From contig CAKXXW010000001.1 of NCBI GenBank assembly GCA_934378145.1, forward strand, positions 77,736 to 141,735: a stretch of DNA of 64,000 nt, read 5' to 3'. This document shows, in pieces, positions 8,707-16,827 of the stretch. How positions within the stretch are numbered: position 1 is the first letter of the stretch; the number at the start of each line of letters is the position of its first letter. The position numbers and the translations under genes are program-made. Below the pieces are notes generated by a model. The model saw only the letters and a program-made list of their open reading frames with translations. It made no database searches and was not told the DNA's origin. Origin of the DNA: an uncultured Eubacteriales bacterium. Its GTDB lineage: Bacteria; Bacillota; Clostridia; Oscillospirales; CAG-272.

Positions 8707-11499
8707 TCACTGATCGGTCCCGCCGGCACTCATATCGTCATTTGCAACCTTTTCGTAGAATTCCTGCTTGGTGATAAGGATCCTGCGCGGTTTGTTTCCG
8801 TCAGCCTCGCTGACATATCCCATATCGTACATCTGGTCGATGATCTTCGCCGCCTTGCCGTAGCCTATCGACAGCTTTCTCTGAAGCAGAGAGGTTGAGA
8901 TCTTGCCCTCGTTCACGGCGATCTCGACCGCCTGTCTGAATTTCACATCCGAGCTGTCGTCGTTCATATCGGCGGCATCGAGCGCGGCGCCTCCGACCTT
9001 CTTTTCTCCGACATTCGCCGCAGCAGCCTCCATGCTGTCCATAAAGGCGCTGTTGTACTCGACCGGATCATTGTGCGTCTTGATATAATCGACGACATCC
9101 GAGACTTCCTTATCCTCAAGGAAGGCACCCTGCACTCTCATGGGCTTTGAAAGTCCCACAGGCGAGAAGAGCATGTCTCCGTGACCGATAAGCTTCTCGG
9201 CACCGGATATATCGATTATAGTTCTCGAGTCGACCTGCGACTTGACCGTGCAGGCGATACGCGAAGGAACATTCGCCTTGATAAGACCCGTGATTACATC
9301 GACCGACGGACGCTGGGTACCGATTATCAGGTGTATACCGACGGCACGCGCCTTCTGCGCGATCCTCGTGATGAACTGCTCGACATCGTTCTTCGCCATC
9401 ATCATAAGGTCGGCAAGCTCGTCGATAACGATTATCAGCTTCGGCAGATATTCCCTGTCGGGATCGTTTGCGGTCATCTTGTTGTAGGCGTCGATCTCAC
9501 GAACTCCGACATCCTCGATAAGGGTATATCTTCTCTCCATCTCGGCAACAGCCGAGGCGAGCGCGCCCGCCGCCTTTCTCGGGTCGCTGATTATCGGGCA
9601 GTAGAGGTGAGGTATATGCTGATAGATGCTGAATTCGACCTTCTTCGGGTCGATCATGATGAGCTTTACCTTATCGGGCGGGTTCTTGTAAAGCAGACTG
9701 CACACTATGCAGTTTATACATACAGACTTACCCGAGCCGGTAGTACCAGCTATTATCATATGAGGCATCTTCTTTATGTCGAAGTAGACATTCTTTCCGG
9801 CGACATCCTGTCCGAGAGCTACCGTCAGCGGAGAGGAATTCCGGAAGGCGTCGGTGTCGATAAGGGTTCTGAGATGCACTATCGCCTGCACCTCGTTCGG
9901 CACCTCGACGCCGACGGCGGGCTTATTCGGGATAGGCGCCTCGATCCTCACTCCGACGGTCGCAAGGCTCATCGCTATATCGTCGACAAGGTTCGAGATC
10001 GAGCGTACTCTGACGCCCGCCTCGGGGACGACCTCATATCGTGTTATCGTAGGACCTATCGAATATCCGATGTCCTTTACCCTTATATCGAAGCTCTCGA
10101 GCGTCTCACGCAGTTTTTTCTTTGTTTCGGCGATCGACTCAGAAAGGTCAGCCTTCGATGTCGTGTCGGCTATCAGAAGATCTATCGGAGGCGGATCGTA
10201 AGCGGGCTTTTCGGGTTCGGCGGGAGCGGGCGCAGACTCTTCTTCGGGCGCACTGTCCTCAGGTTTGCCTCCGGCAAAGAAGGCATCATCCTCGTCGTCA
10301 GCCATGACCTGTCCGGCGGCAAGCTCCTCTTCGGCAGGCGCTTTCTTTTCCTCCGAATTGAAGACATTGTCAAGCCTGAAATCATCGGGATCAAGCTCTT
10401 TACGGCCATCATCCGGATCCGAAGGCTCCCCGTGCTTTTCTTCGGCTTCCGTCTCCGGATCGTCCTTGACGGCATCCGAAAATTCTCTGCACGGATCATC
10501 CTCGACGACCGGGATATCCTCTTCGGTGTTTTCTTCGGCGACAGGCTCTTCCCTGACTTTTTTGGTTATGTGAATGAAACCGCGACGCTTTTTGCCGCTG
10601 TCCTCTTCGGGTTCGGGCGAGGGCGTTTCTTCATCGTCAAAATCACGCTGACGGCGGCGATATTCGTCCGCCTGCTCTGCCTCTGCCTCGCGGCGGAGCC
10701 TGTCGGCTTCACGACGGCGCTCGGCGTTGAGCTTGTGCCTTGCCTTTATCATATTGATGACATTGTTCGGCGTAAGTCCGCAGAGGAATATCACGAGCAG
10801 GACTATCACGGGAATTATCAGTATCAGCGAGCCTGCCTGCTTGAGTCCTATATAGCAAAGCCAACCGAGCGAGCCGCCGAGGACTCCTCCGCCCGCAGCA
10901 GTATTTTTACCGTGAAGCCCGAAAAGCTCACCGAAACCGGGGAAGGCACCGACATTGTTTATACCGTCGTATATGACCTCGCAGAGCATCGAGCTGAGAA
11001 GCACCACGCAGCCCATCATAATGAGCGCTCCGGTAAGACTCAGATTGAGCTTTTTCGTTATCGGGATCCGCCTGTCGATAAGCTTCTTCCAAAGTATTCC
11101 GAAGTAGACCGCCGCCGGAACGAAAAGATATGCTCCGACGCCGAACATCCCGGCAAGGAAGCGGTAAAGCCCCTCTCCGACCTTCCCGAGTATGTTTCTG
11201 TCACCCGCAAGCCCGAAGGCATCGCGCGTCAGAAAGCATACGAAGAGGAAGAGCGCAAAGACAAACCACACAAAAGGCAGTATCTGATGCACTATCTTTT
11301 CGGACGGTGCTACATACCGGATCTTCGCCGATGCCGATGTTTTTTTCTGACCGGAAGGCGAGCCTTTCCGAACTGCGGGCGCATTCCCCGAAACGCCCCT
11401 CGACGCCGGAAGGCTCTTACCTCCGGTCCCCTTTCCCGAAGAAGGCTTTTCCGTGATATTCAGCTTTTTCTTCGGTGAATTTCCGTTTTTTTCAGCCAT
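8707..11499 (-). CDS. ftsK: DNA translocase FtsK/SpoIIIE
   Basis: A septal double-stranded DNA pump that clears chromosome from the division or sporulation septum. The 930-residue product has a basic N-terminal tail, four membrane segments within about 70-240, and an acidic/proline-rich linker (about 270-435). The FtsK alpha/beta motor follows with Walker A GTTGSGKS (585-592) and Walker B IVIDELADL. The C-terminus is a winged-helix gamma domain (about 860-925; LQRKLSIGYGKAAKIID). The four-helix anchor fits FtsK/SpoIIIE rather than soluble SftA. The ATG at 11499 has AAGGAGAGG upstream. Transcribed alone from a TTGAAA/TATACT promoter and closed by its own terminator. Whether it serves vegetative division, sporulation or both is not visible. 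Confidence 0.96.
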   Translation of the reverse strand: MAEKNGNSPKKKLNITEKPSSGKGTGGKSLPASRGVSGNAPAVRKGSPSGQKKTSASAKIRYVAPSEKIVHQILPFVWFVFALFLFVCFLTRDAFGLAGDRNILGKVGEGLYRFLAGMFGVGAYLFVPAAVYFGILWKKLIDRRIPITKKLNLSLTGALIMMGCVVLLSSMLCEVIYDGINNVGAFPGFGELFGLHGKNTAAGGGVLGGSLGWLCYIGLKQAGSLILIIPVIVLLVIFLCGLTPNNVINMIKARHKLNAERRREADRLRREAEAEQADEYRRRQRDFDDEETPSPEPEEDSGKKRRGFIHITKKVREEPVAEENTEEDIPVVEDDPCREFSDAVKDDPETEAEEKHGEPSDPDDGRKELDPDDFRLDNVFNSEEKKAPAEEELAAGQVMADDEDDAFFAGGKPEDSAPEEESAPAPAEPEKPAYDPPPIDLLIADTTSKADLSESIAETKKKLRETLESFDIRVKDIGYSIGPTITRYEVVPEAGVRVRSISNLVDDIAMSLATVGVRIEAPIPNKPAVGVEVPNEVQAIVHLRTLIDTDAFRNSSPLTVALGQDVAGKNVYFDIKKMPHMIIAGTTGSGKSVCINCIVCSLLYKNPPDKVKLIMIDPKKVEFSIYQHIPHLYCPIISDPRKAAGALASAVAEMERRYTLIEDVGVREIDAYNKMTANDPDREYLPKLIIVIDELADLMMMAKNDVEQFITRIAQKARAVGIHLIIGTQRPSVDVITGLIKANVPSRIACTVKSQVDSRTIIDISGAEKLIGHGDMLFSPVGLSKPMRVQGAFLEDKEVSDVVDYIKTHNDPVEYNSAFMDSMEAAAANVGEKKVGGAALDAADMNDDSSDVKFRQAVEIAVNEGKISTSLLQRKLSIGYGKAAKIIDQMYDMGYVSEADGNKPRRILITKQEFYEKVANDDMSAGGTDQ

Positions 11500-11581
11500 T
11501 ATTCCCCTCTCCTTGCCGCTTCTCGGCAAAGTAAAACTTTATTTTTTCCAAAAGCCCCAAACTCAAGGGATACATAGTAAA

Positions 11582-11610
11582 AGTATATCATATCTTTTCC
11601 TTTTTTTCAA
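11582..11610 (-). promoter_or_regulatory. Promoter for ftsK
   Basis: On the minus strand: TTGAAA (11610-11605), 17-bp spacer, TATACT (11587-11582) with a TGA extension before it. The leader to the start codon is about 75 nt. Confidence 0.7.
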
Positions 11611-11701
11611 GGCGTAGGTCCAATATTACATATTTTATTTTTTACGGCAAAGAATAGTTATGTCAACGGGAAACAAAAAGCACTTCGGAGAGGAAAACGA
11701 A

Positions 11702-12094
11702 ATGGTTGAACAGAAAATACAGGACAAAAAGAAAACACTGATAAAGCTCCTCCTTCTCGGAACGGCGGCGGGATTCGTAAACGGACTTCTCGGCTCCGGG
11801 GGAGGGATACTCGTGGTATTCGGGCTGACGCCGCTCATCGCCGACAGCAACGGCAAGCGCGATGTGTTCGCAAACGCACTTGCCGTGATGATACCTGTGT
11901 CTCTCGTCTCGGCAATAAGCTATATCTCGGCGGGGCGGACGGATCTTGAGGGCTTCGGCGCCTACATCATTCCCGCGGCGATCGGCGGAGTCATAGGAGC
12001 ATTCCTGCTCGACAAAATAAGAGTCCCCGTCATAAAAAAGCTCTTTGCCGCGCTCGTTATCTGGTCGGGGATATATCTTATGATGAGGAAATAA
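11702..12094 (+). CDS. Half-size TauE/SafE-family permease, first half
   Basis: A 130-residue membrane protein corresponding to one four-helix half of a TauE/SafE sulfite/anion exporter. The glycine-rich helix motif FVNGLLGSGGGILVV is the family hallmark. Full-length relatives (about 250 residues) carry two such halves in one chain; here the second half is the next gene, 4 nt downstream. The ATG at 11702 has GGAGAGG 8 nt upstream; an earlier in-frame ATG at 11660 lacks a ribosome site. The two chains probably assemble together. The substrate (sulfite, sulfonate or other small anion) is inferred from the family only. Confidence 0.85.
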   Translation: MVEQKIQDKKKTLIKLLLLGTAAGFVNGLLGSGGGILVVFGLTPLIADSNGKRDVFANALAVMIPVSLVSAISYISAGRTDLEGFGAYIIPAAIGGVIGAFLLDKIRVPVIKKLFAALVIWSGIYLMMRK

Positions 12095-12098
12095 AGTT

Positions 12099-12485
12099 AT
12101 GCAGATCCTTAATATCGTCGCCGCATTTATAATAGCGATCCTATCCGGGATGGGGATCGGGAGCGGGGGTCTCTTCACCATTTGGCTGACCGCCGTCGCA
12201 GGAACGCCTCAGCTCGCCGCGCAGGGACTCAATCTGCTCTTCTTCCTGTTCTCGGGCGGTGCGTCGATGACGGTGCATCTCAGCCGGAGAAAGATATATT
12301 GGGGCGCTGTGATGATCCTCGCCGTCTCGGGCGTTGTCGGAACGCTCGCGGGCAGCTTTGTCGCCGGTCTGCTGCCCGTACATGCGATAAGGACTATCTT
12401 CGGTGCAACTCTTATGGTGTCCGGCATAGCCTCTCTCTTATCAAATAAAAAAAGAAAGGATCCCGACGGATCCCCTCAAAAATGA
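12099..12485 (+). CDS. Half-size TauE/SafE-family permease, second half
   Basis: A 128-residue, four-helix membrane protein with the same repeat motif as its upstream neighbour (ILSGMGIGSGGLFTIW). The 4-nt gap indicates one operon and coupled translation. Both halves are intact with sensible starts and stops, so this looks like a genuinely split transporter rather than a frameshifted pseudogene; the reading frames differ but neither half is truncated within a helix. It ends in a short lysine-rich tail and is convergent with the sigma factor gene. Confidence 0.85.
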   Translation: MQILNIVAAFIIAILSGMGIGSGGLFTIWLTAVAGTPQLAAQGLNLLFFLFSGGASMTVHLSRRKIYWGAVMILAVSGVVGTLAGSFVAGLLPVHAIRTIFGATLMVSGIASLLSNKKRKDPDGSPQK

Positions 12486-12512
12486 TCATTTGCGAAGGCA
12501 AAGGTCTGCCCT

Positions 12513-13073
12513 TCACCCGTTCTTTATCGTGCGGCGCAGCTTCACTCGAATCCTGCGCAGGGCGTTGTTTATCGACTTTGTGTCGCGTCCGAGCGTCTCC
12601 GCGATAGACACGGGCGACATTCCCGATATGTGAAGGCTCCAGACCCTGTTTTCAAATTCGGAAAGGCTCTCGCGTATCCTGTCGTTAAGCTCACCGATGC
12701 TCTCCTTCTCGATAAGGGCGCCGATCGGGTCGTCGCGTTCCTGAAGCGTTCCCGCCTCGTCAAGCGTCGTCGTGAGCGGCACGCGGCGTTTCTGCGTCCT
12801 GAGATGTGATATAAGTCCGCGCTCGACGCATATCTTCGCGTAAAGCCCGAAATCGGTGTCGCGCTCGGGGTCATATCCGGCGACGGCTTTGCAGAAGTAT
12901 ATCGTTGCCTCCTGCCTCAGGTCATCCTCGTCAAGCGGCAGAGTCCCACCCGAATACTTCTTCACCGCGGCACTTATCAGAGGCGCGTAAAGCTCAAGAA
13001 GACGCGAAAACGCCTTCTCTTCTCCGTTCTTCGCGCCGTCGATCAGCCGCACAAGCTCAGGATTGCCCGCCAT
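12513..13073 (-). CDS. RNA polymerase sigma-70 family factor (sigma-H/ECF-like)
   Basis: A 186-residue alternative sigma factor. Region 2 (about 10-95, with DEDDLRQEATIYFCKAVAGYDP) would bind core polymerase and the -10 box; region 4 (about 130-183, a helix-turn-helix with SIAETLGRDTKSINNALRRIR) would read the -35. Its length and the lack of region 3 suit the SigH/ECF-like group. It follows the DUF4364 gene on the same strand by 18 nt and is probably cotranscribed from the promoter at 13674-13702. No anti-sigma gene is adjacent. The regulon is unknown. Confidence 0.88.
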   Translation of the reverse strand: MAGNPELVRLIDGAKNGEEKAFSRLLELYAPLISAAVKKYSGGTLPLDEDDLRQEATIYFCKAVAGYDPERDTDFGLYAKICVERGLISHLRTQKRRVPLTTTLDEAGTLQERDDPIGALIEKESIGELNDRIRESLSEFENRVWSLHISGMSPVSIAETLGRDTKSINNALRRIRVKLRRTIKNG

Positions 13074-13091
13074 AAAGGTAGTTCACCGCCT

Positions 13092-13643
13092 TCAGTCAAA
13101 AAGATAGTTCACATTTCCCGCAAGAAGCGCGACCATTCCGCGATAGATAGCCTCGGGGCGGTCGCGGAAGTTGTCCTTCATCCGCTCGGCGCGGTTCTCG
13201 CTGTCAACGGCGAGCGACGCCGACATAATGACCCTGCCCTTCTCGGTCATGGTGAAGGTCACATCGTAGCTTCCGTCGGGCTGTCTCTCGGAATGGCAGG
13301 AGGTCACAATCCCGCGGCGGCGGAAATCGAGGTAGCGGAGCGCCCCCGCAAGGCTCTTGTCAAGTATCGAGTCAAGTATATCGCTCTTGAGTGCGCCGGC
13401 GACGATCCTGCCCTTGTCGGTGACGGCGAAAATATCGTTGCCCTCGGGATCCTTGCCGACATTGTCGATAAGCCCGTCGCGGAGCATCTCGTGAAATCCT
13501 TCGGCAAAATCAAGGTACATAACATAGTCCGTCTGCATGACTATATCGTTAAGCGTCACGAAATCGAGCGGATAATTGATATTCTCCATAAGGTAAAGGA
13601 CAAATATCTTGACATTTTTCTTACTTCCGATAAGCGAACTCAT
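13092..13643 (-). CDS. DUF4364-family protein
   Basis: A 183-residue cytoplasmic protein that I recognise as the DUF4364 family of Clostridia. The first half looks like a winged-helix fold (KIFVLYLMENINYPLDFVTLNDIVMQ..FAEGFHEMLRDGLI), suggesting DNA binding; the second half is mostly beta strands. It heads a two-gene unit with the sigma factor, which supports a transcriptional role, but this is inference. It is divergent from gdhA across a 139-bp gap. Confidence 0.8.
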   Translation of the reverse strand: MSSLIGSKKNVKIFVLYLMENINYPLDFVTLNDIVMQTDYVMYLDFAEGFHEMLRDGLIDNVGKDPEGNDIFAVTDKGRIVAGALKSDILDSILDKSLAGALRYLDFRRRGIVTSCHSERQPDGSYDVTFTMTEKGRVIMSASLAVDSENRAERMKDNFRDRPEAIYRGMVALLAGNVNYLFD

Positions 13644-13673
13644 AAATACCCCCCATTTTAAGGCTCTTATCTT

Positions 13674-13702
13674 ATTTTAGCACCTTTTGCGATTTTTTTC
13701 AA
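13674..13702 (-). promoter_or_regulatory. Promoter for the DUF4364-sigma factor operon
   Basis: On the minus strand: TTGAAA (13702-13697), 17-bp spacer, TAAAAT (13679-13674). A weaker plus-strand -10-like TATACT at 13733-13738 may serve gdhA. Confidence 0.65.
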
Positions 13703-13782
13703 GAGAAGAATCGCATCGTGCGAAAAATAAAATATACTGTACTGACGGCTTTTCTTTTTTGCCGGCAAAAGGAGGTACAGGC

Positions 13783-15132
13783 GTGTCCCCTGTAAACGAA
13801 TATCTTGAAAAAATATACCTCGGCGCAAAAAAGCGCGACGGGGATCAGAAGGAATTTCTTCAGGCTCTGCGTGAGGCTCTTCCGGGCATCGGCTGTGTGC
13901 TTGAAGCTCACCCCGAATATATGAAGGCAGGGATCGTTCCCCGCCTTGTCGAACCCGAGCGTGCGATCGGCTTCCGCGTGAGCTGGATCGACGATTCGGG
14001 AGAGGTCAATGTCAACCGCGGCTTCCGTGTGCAGTACAGCTCGGCGATAGGGCCTTATAAGGGCGGACTTCGCTTTCACCCGGGCGTAAACCTTTCGGTG
14101 ATGAAGTTTCTCGGCTTCGAGCAGTGCTTCAAGAATGCCCTCACGGGGCTTTCGATGGGCGGAGGCAAGGGCGGCGCGGACTTTGACCCGAAGGGCAGGA
14201 GCGACTCCGAGATCATGCGATTCTGCCAATCCTTCATGACCGAGCTTGAAAAGCACATCGGGCAGTTCACCGACATCCCGGCGGGCGATATAGGCGTCGG
14301 CGAGCGCGAAATAGGCTACCTCTTCGGGCAGTTCAAACGGCTCCGCAACGAACATTCGGGCGCCATAACCGGCAAGGGTCTGACCTATGGAGGCTCTCGT
14401 GTGCGGACGCAGGCGACGGGCTACGGGGTCTGCTACTTCACCGAAAGTATGCTGAAACAGCGCGGGCTTTCGCTCGACGGAATGAATGCCGTCGTCTCGG
14501 GCTCGGGAAATGTGGCGCTCTACTGTGCCGAAAAGGCGGCAGCCCTCGGCGCAAGGGTCGTCGCAATGAGCGATTCGTCGGGCTATGTATTCTCACCGCA
14601 CGGGATAGACACGGGGCTTATGAAACGGATAAAGGAGAAAGACCGCGCGCGCATCTCCGAATACGCAAAGCAGGCGGAGGGCGCGGACTTCTTCCCCGAC
14701 TGCCGCGGGATATGGGGCGTAAAATTCGATATAGCCTTTCCCTGCGCGACGCAGAACGAGCTTGACGGTGACTCGGCGGAAGCCCTCGTAAGAAACGGCA
14801 CCGTGGCAATAGCAGAGGGCGCAAATATGCCAAGCACGCCCGAAGCAACGGAAATATTCCGCAAAAGCGGGATCCTTTTCGCGCCCGCGAAGGCGGCAAA
14901 TGCGGGAGGCGTCGCCGTGAGCGGACTTGAAATGGCACAGAACAGCGCAAGGCTGAGCTGGAGTTCGGACGAGGTCGACACGCGCCTTCGCACGATCATG
15001 CGGCAGATATACGAGAATTGCTTCGCGGCGGCGGAAGAATACGGATACCAGAGCGACCTTGCGCGCGGCGCGAATATCGCGGGCTTTTCCCGCATCGCCG
15101 AGGCAATGCTCGCACAGGGCGTGGCGTATTGA
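13783..15132 (+). CDS. gdhA: Glutamate dehydrogenase (probably NADP-specific)
   Basis: A hexameric enzyme that makes glutamate from 2-oxoglutarate and ammonium, linking nitrogen assimilation to central metabolism. At 449 residues it matches the small hexameric class. Visible motifs are PYKGGLRFHPGVN and GGGKGGADFDP, with the substrate-binding and catalytic lysines, and a Rossmann GSGNVA. The GTG at 13783 is chosen because GGAGG lies 7 nt upstream and because this length fits the family; the longer frame from 13687 starts without a ribosome site. It stands alone, divergent from the DUF4364 gene. Coenzyme choice is inferred from overall similarity to NADP enzymes. Confidence 0.95.
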   Translation: MSPVNEYLEKIYLGAKKRDGDQKEFLQALREALPGIGCVLEAHPEYMKAGIVPRLVEPERAIGFRVSWIDDSGEVNVNRGFRVQYSSAIGPYKGGLRFHPGVNLSVMKFLGFEQCFKNALTGLSMGGGKGGADFDPKGRSDSEIMRFCQSFMTELEKHIGQFTDIPAGDIGVGEREIGYLFGQFKRLRNEHSGAITGKGLTYGGSRVRTQATGYGVCYFTESMLKQRGLSLDGMNAVVSGSGNVALYCAEKAAALGARVVAMSDSSGYVFSPHGIDTGLMKRIKEKDRARISEYAKQAEGADFFPDCRGIWGVKFDIAFPCATQNELDGDSAEALVRNGTVAIAEGANMPSTPEATEIFRKSGILFAPAKAANAGGVAVSGLEMAQNSARLSWSSDEVDTRLRTIMRQIYENCFAAAEEYGYQSDLARGANIAGFSRIAEAMLAQGVAY

Positions 15133-15157
15133 GGCAAGACTTAGTAATATAAAATGC

Positions 15158-15183
15158 CCGCCGCGAGGAAATCCTCGCGGCGG
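15158..15183. terminator. Strong GC-rich hairpin between gdhA and prepilin-like gene 1
   Basis: An 11-bp stem, CCGCCGCGAGG with CCTCGCGGCGG, loop aaat, lies between two convergent genes. T tracts on either side are modest. Nearly the same hairpin (14-bp stem) sits at 42311-42342 downstream of prepilin-like gene 2. Confidence 0.65.
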
Positions 15184-15220
15184 CGAATTTTATGTACCGT
15201 ATCTTACTTTATAGGTTGTT

Positions 15221-16579
15221 TCAGCTGCGCCACTTTGCCTTGAGAGCATCAACGGTTGTAATGGCTTCCCACTCACCCGTTGCCTCAACAAGTACAAGAG
15301 CGTCACCCTTGTAGCCGTAAGCAACATAGCTCTTGGTTCCGTTGCCATCTATTCCCTTTAAACTGTAAACATATTTATCCTGATCCTTGACCGTTACAGT
15401 ATTTTTTGAAGCCCAATCCGAAGCCACTGTATTGCCGTTTGCAAACTTCTGCTCAAGATCGGAATCTTCGTATATACTCATCGCTGAGCTGCTTATGTTT
15501 ATATTCGCTTCACCCTCAAATTTTACAGCACTTGAAAGCCCTACTTTACCAACAACCAGACCGGATCTGCCGCCGGTTGTCTTTACCTTAACATTTTCAA
15601 GAGTAATGGTGTTTTTAAGTGTAAGCATAGCTGCTCCGCTCTGCATACCGCCGACAAGAGCGCCGACATCTCTGTGACCGATAACCGAGCAATTCTTAAG
15701 CGTTACATTGTCAAACACAGCTTTGGGACTACCATTAAGGCATCCGATCACAATTCCGACCTGTCCGGCTTCGGGAGTTTTTACATTGATATTTTCAAAT
15801 GCAACATCTTTAATGGTTACGGTGCCGCCACCGCAATATGCAATAATTCCGCCTGAATAATACTCAGCTTTAATGCCCTGAGCGTTTCGTACAGTTTCTG
15901 TTTCAAGCTGAATATTGTTTGTGACATTCTTTATCGTTACCTGTGTACCCTCGGTTGCGCTGCATATTGTAAGTTTTGTGTTGACATTGCGGAAAACACA
16001 CATAGCGCCTTTAAGGTCAAGGCTCTGGGTGAGTTTTATCTCAAGTTCGCCGGTGACTTTACCATTGTTGTATTCTTCAACTACCCACGCATACTGCTCG
16101 GGCTTGCTGACCGTTGCGGTTGTTTTGCCGTTATCTGTCTTATAATTATCACCCTCGAGCTTCTCCATCTTCGCCACGGTCATGCTGAGCGAGAGCCAGT
16201 CATGGTCGCCCTGAAGCTGCCCCTTACGCTCGGTAGGATAAATGATCTCGTTGGTTGTGTCGTCGACATAAACGATCTGATTCGCCTGCTTGTCGTAATA
16301 GTAGCTTCTGCCGGCGTAAAGCGGCTTGTAGCTCTCGACCGAATATCCCGAATCCTCGAAGAGGTCGTAGACATCGAGGATCGAGTCAACTCCGTCGGTG
16401 ACATTCGCCATGGCAAGGAATGTGTTCATATTCTTTGCTGCCTGAATGTCATTCGACTCATTAGCCTTCTGAATAAGGCTTGCGAAGGTCGGGATAAGCA
16501 CTGCCGCGAGAATGGCGATAATCGCAATCACGATGACCAACTCAACGATAGTGAAACCCTTTTTGTTGCTTCTTTTCAT
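15221..16579 (-). CDS. Prepilin-like surface protein 1, beneath a candidate invertible promoter
   Basis: A 452-residue protein with a class-3/type IV-type leader: a short basic MKRSNKKG, then FTIVELVIVIAIIAILAAV, the site for prepilin peptidase cleavage and N-methylation. After about residue 45 the chain changes to a polar, repetitive passenger (about 150-400) with strand-turn units such as GGTVTIKDVAFENINVKT that resemble beta-helix/GLUG repeats; a surface adhesin or pseudopilin is likely. The ATG at 16579 has AAGGAG 8 nt upstream. The first ~40 codons and all upstream DNA are nearly identical to gene 2 at 44208, but the passenger is not. No promoter faces the gene in the present orientation, so it is predicted silent unless the segment 16632-16800 flips. 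Confidence 0.85.
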   Translation of the reverse strand: MKRSNKKGFTIVELVIVIAIIAILAAVLIPTFASLIQKANESNDIQAAKNMNTFLAMANVTDGVDSILDVYDLFEDSGYSVESYKPLYAGRSYYYDKQANQIVYVDDTTNEIIYPTERKGQLQGDHDWLSLSMTVAKMEKLEGDNYKTDNGKTTATVSKPEQYAWVVEEYNNGKVTGELEIKLTQSLDLKGAMCVFRNVNTKLTICSATEGTQVTIKNVTNNIQLETETVRNAQGIKAEYYSGGIIAYCGGGTVTIKDVAFENINVKTPEAGQVGIVIGCLNGSPKAVFDNVTLKNCSVIGHRDVGALVGGMQSGAAMLTLKNTITLENVKVKTTGGRSGLVVGKVGLSSAVKFEGEANINISSSAMSIYEDSDLEQKFANGNTVASDWASKNTVTVKDQDKYVYSLKGIDGNGTKSYVAYGYKGDALVLVEATGEWEAITTVDALKAKWRS

Positions 16580-16631
16580 GGTTTTTTCTCCTTTTTTGAA
16601 TTGTTTTTCGCGGTAAGACGCGATATATTTT

Positions 16632-16800
16632 CGCAGAGTTACCAACTCTACGAAGTCAAAAGGGCTTTTAAGACCATAAAAATGAAGCGCTCGTGGTACT
16701 TGTTCACAAATGAATGGATAAACAAAATATTTTTTTGAAATTCTATTGACATTGAGGGCAATATGTGGTATACTTGTGTCGTAGAGTTGGTAACTTTACG
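16632..16800. other. Candidate invertible promoter segment (inverton) 1, OFF orientation
   Basis: A 169-bp segment bounded by 21-bp inverted repeats at 16632-16652 and 16780-16800 (19 of 21 positions match). Each repeat is itself a recombinase-style site: inner arm CGTAGAG, asymmetric 7-bp core TTGGTAA, outer arm CTCTGCG or CTTTACG. The 127-bp interior carries a near-consensus promoter pointing away from the pilin gene into a terminator. Inversion would place the -10 box about 80 bp from the pilin ATG. A twin of identical length lies at 44261-44429. The architecture is seen directly; inversion itself is inferred. Confidence 0.75.
16746..16774 (+). promoter_or_regulatory. Promoter inside inverton 1
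   Basis: TTGACA (16746-16751), 17-bp spacer, TATACT (16769-16774). The predicted start site falls at the inner edge of the right inverted repeat, and the transcript would end about 50 nt later at 16808-16830. The spacer differs from the twin promoter while both boxes are kept. Confidence 0.85.
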
Positions 16801-16807
16801 AAAAAAA

Positions 16808-16827
16808 CCTCGCAGGAATCTGCGAGG
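16808..16827. terminator. Bidirectional terminator between inverton 1 and pcrA
   Basis: Stem CCTCGCAG (16808-16815) with CTGCGAGG (16820-16827), seven A before and five T after. It blocks the OFF-state promoter on the plus strand and ends pcrA on the minus strand. Confidence 0.9.

Noticed and set aside
9181..11478. 765-codon open frame opposite ftsK
   Set aside because: Antisense shadow of ftsK; the composition mirrors the reverse complement of FtsK codons and no domain is visible.
16580..16645. N-terminal extension of prepilin-like protein 1 reading through the switch repeat
   Set aside because: The extension has no ribosome site, and the prepilin leader with AAGGAG at MKRS is clearly the start. 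The same holds for the extension of gene 2 up to 44343.
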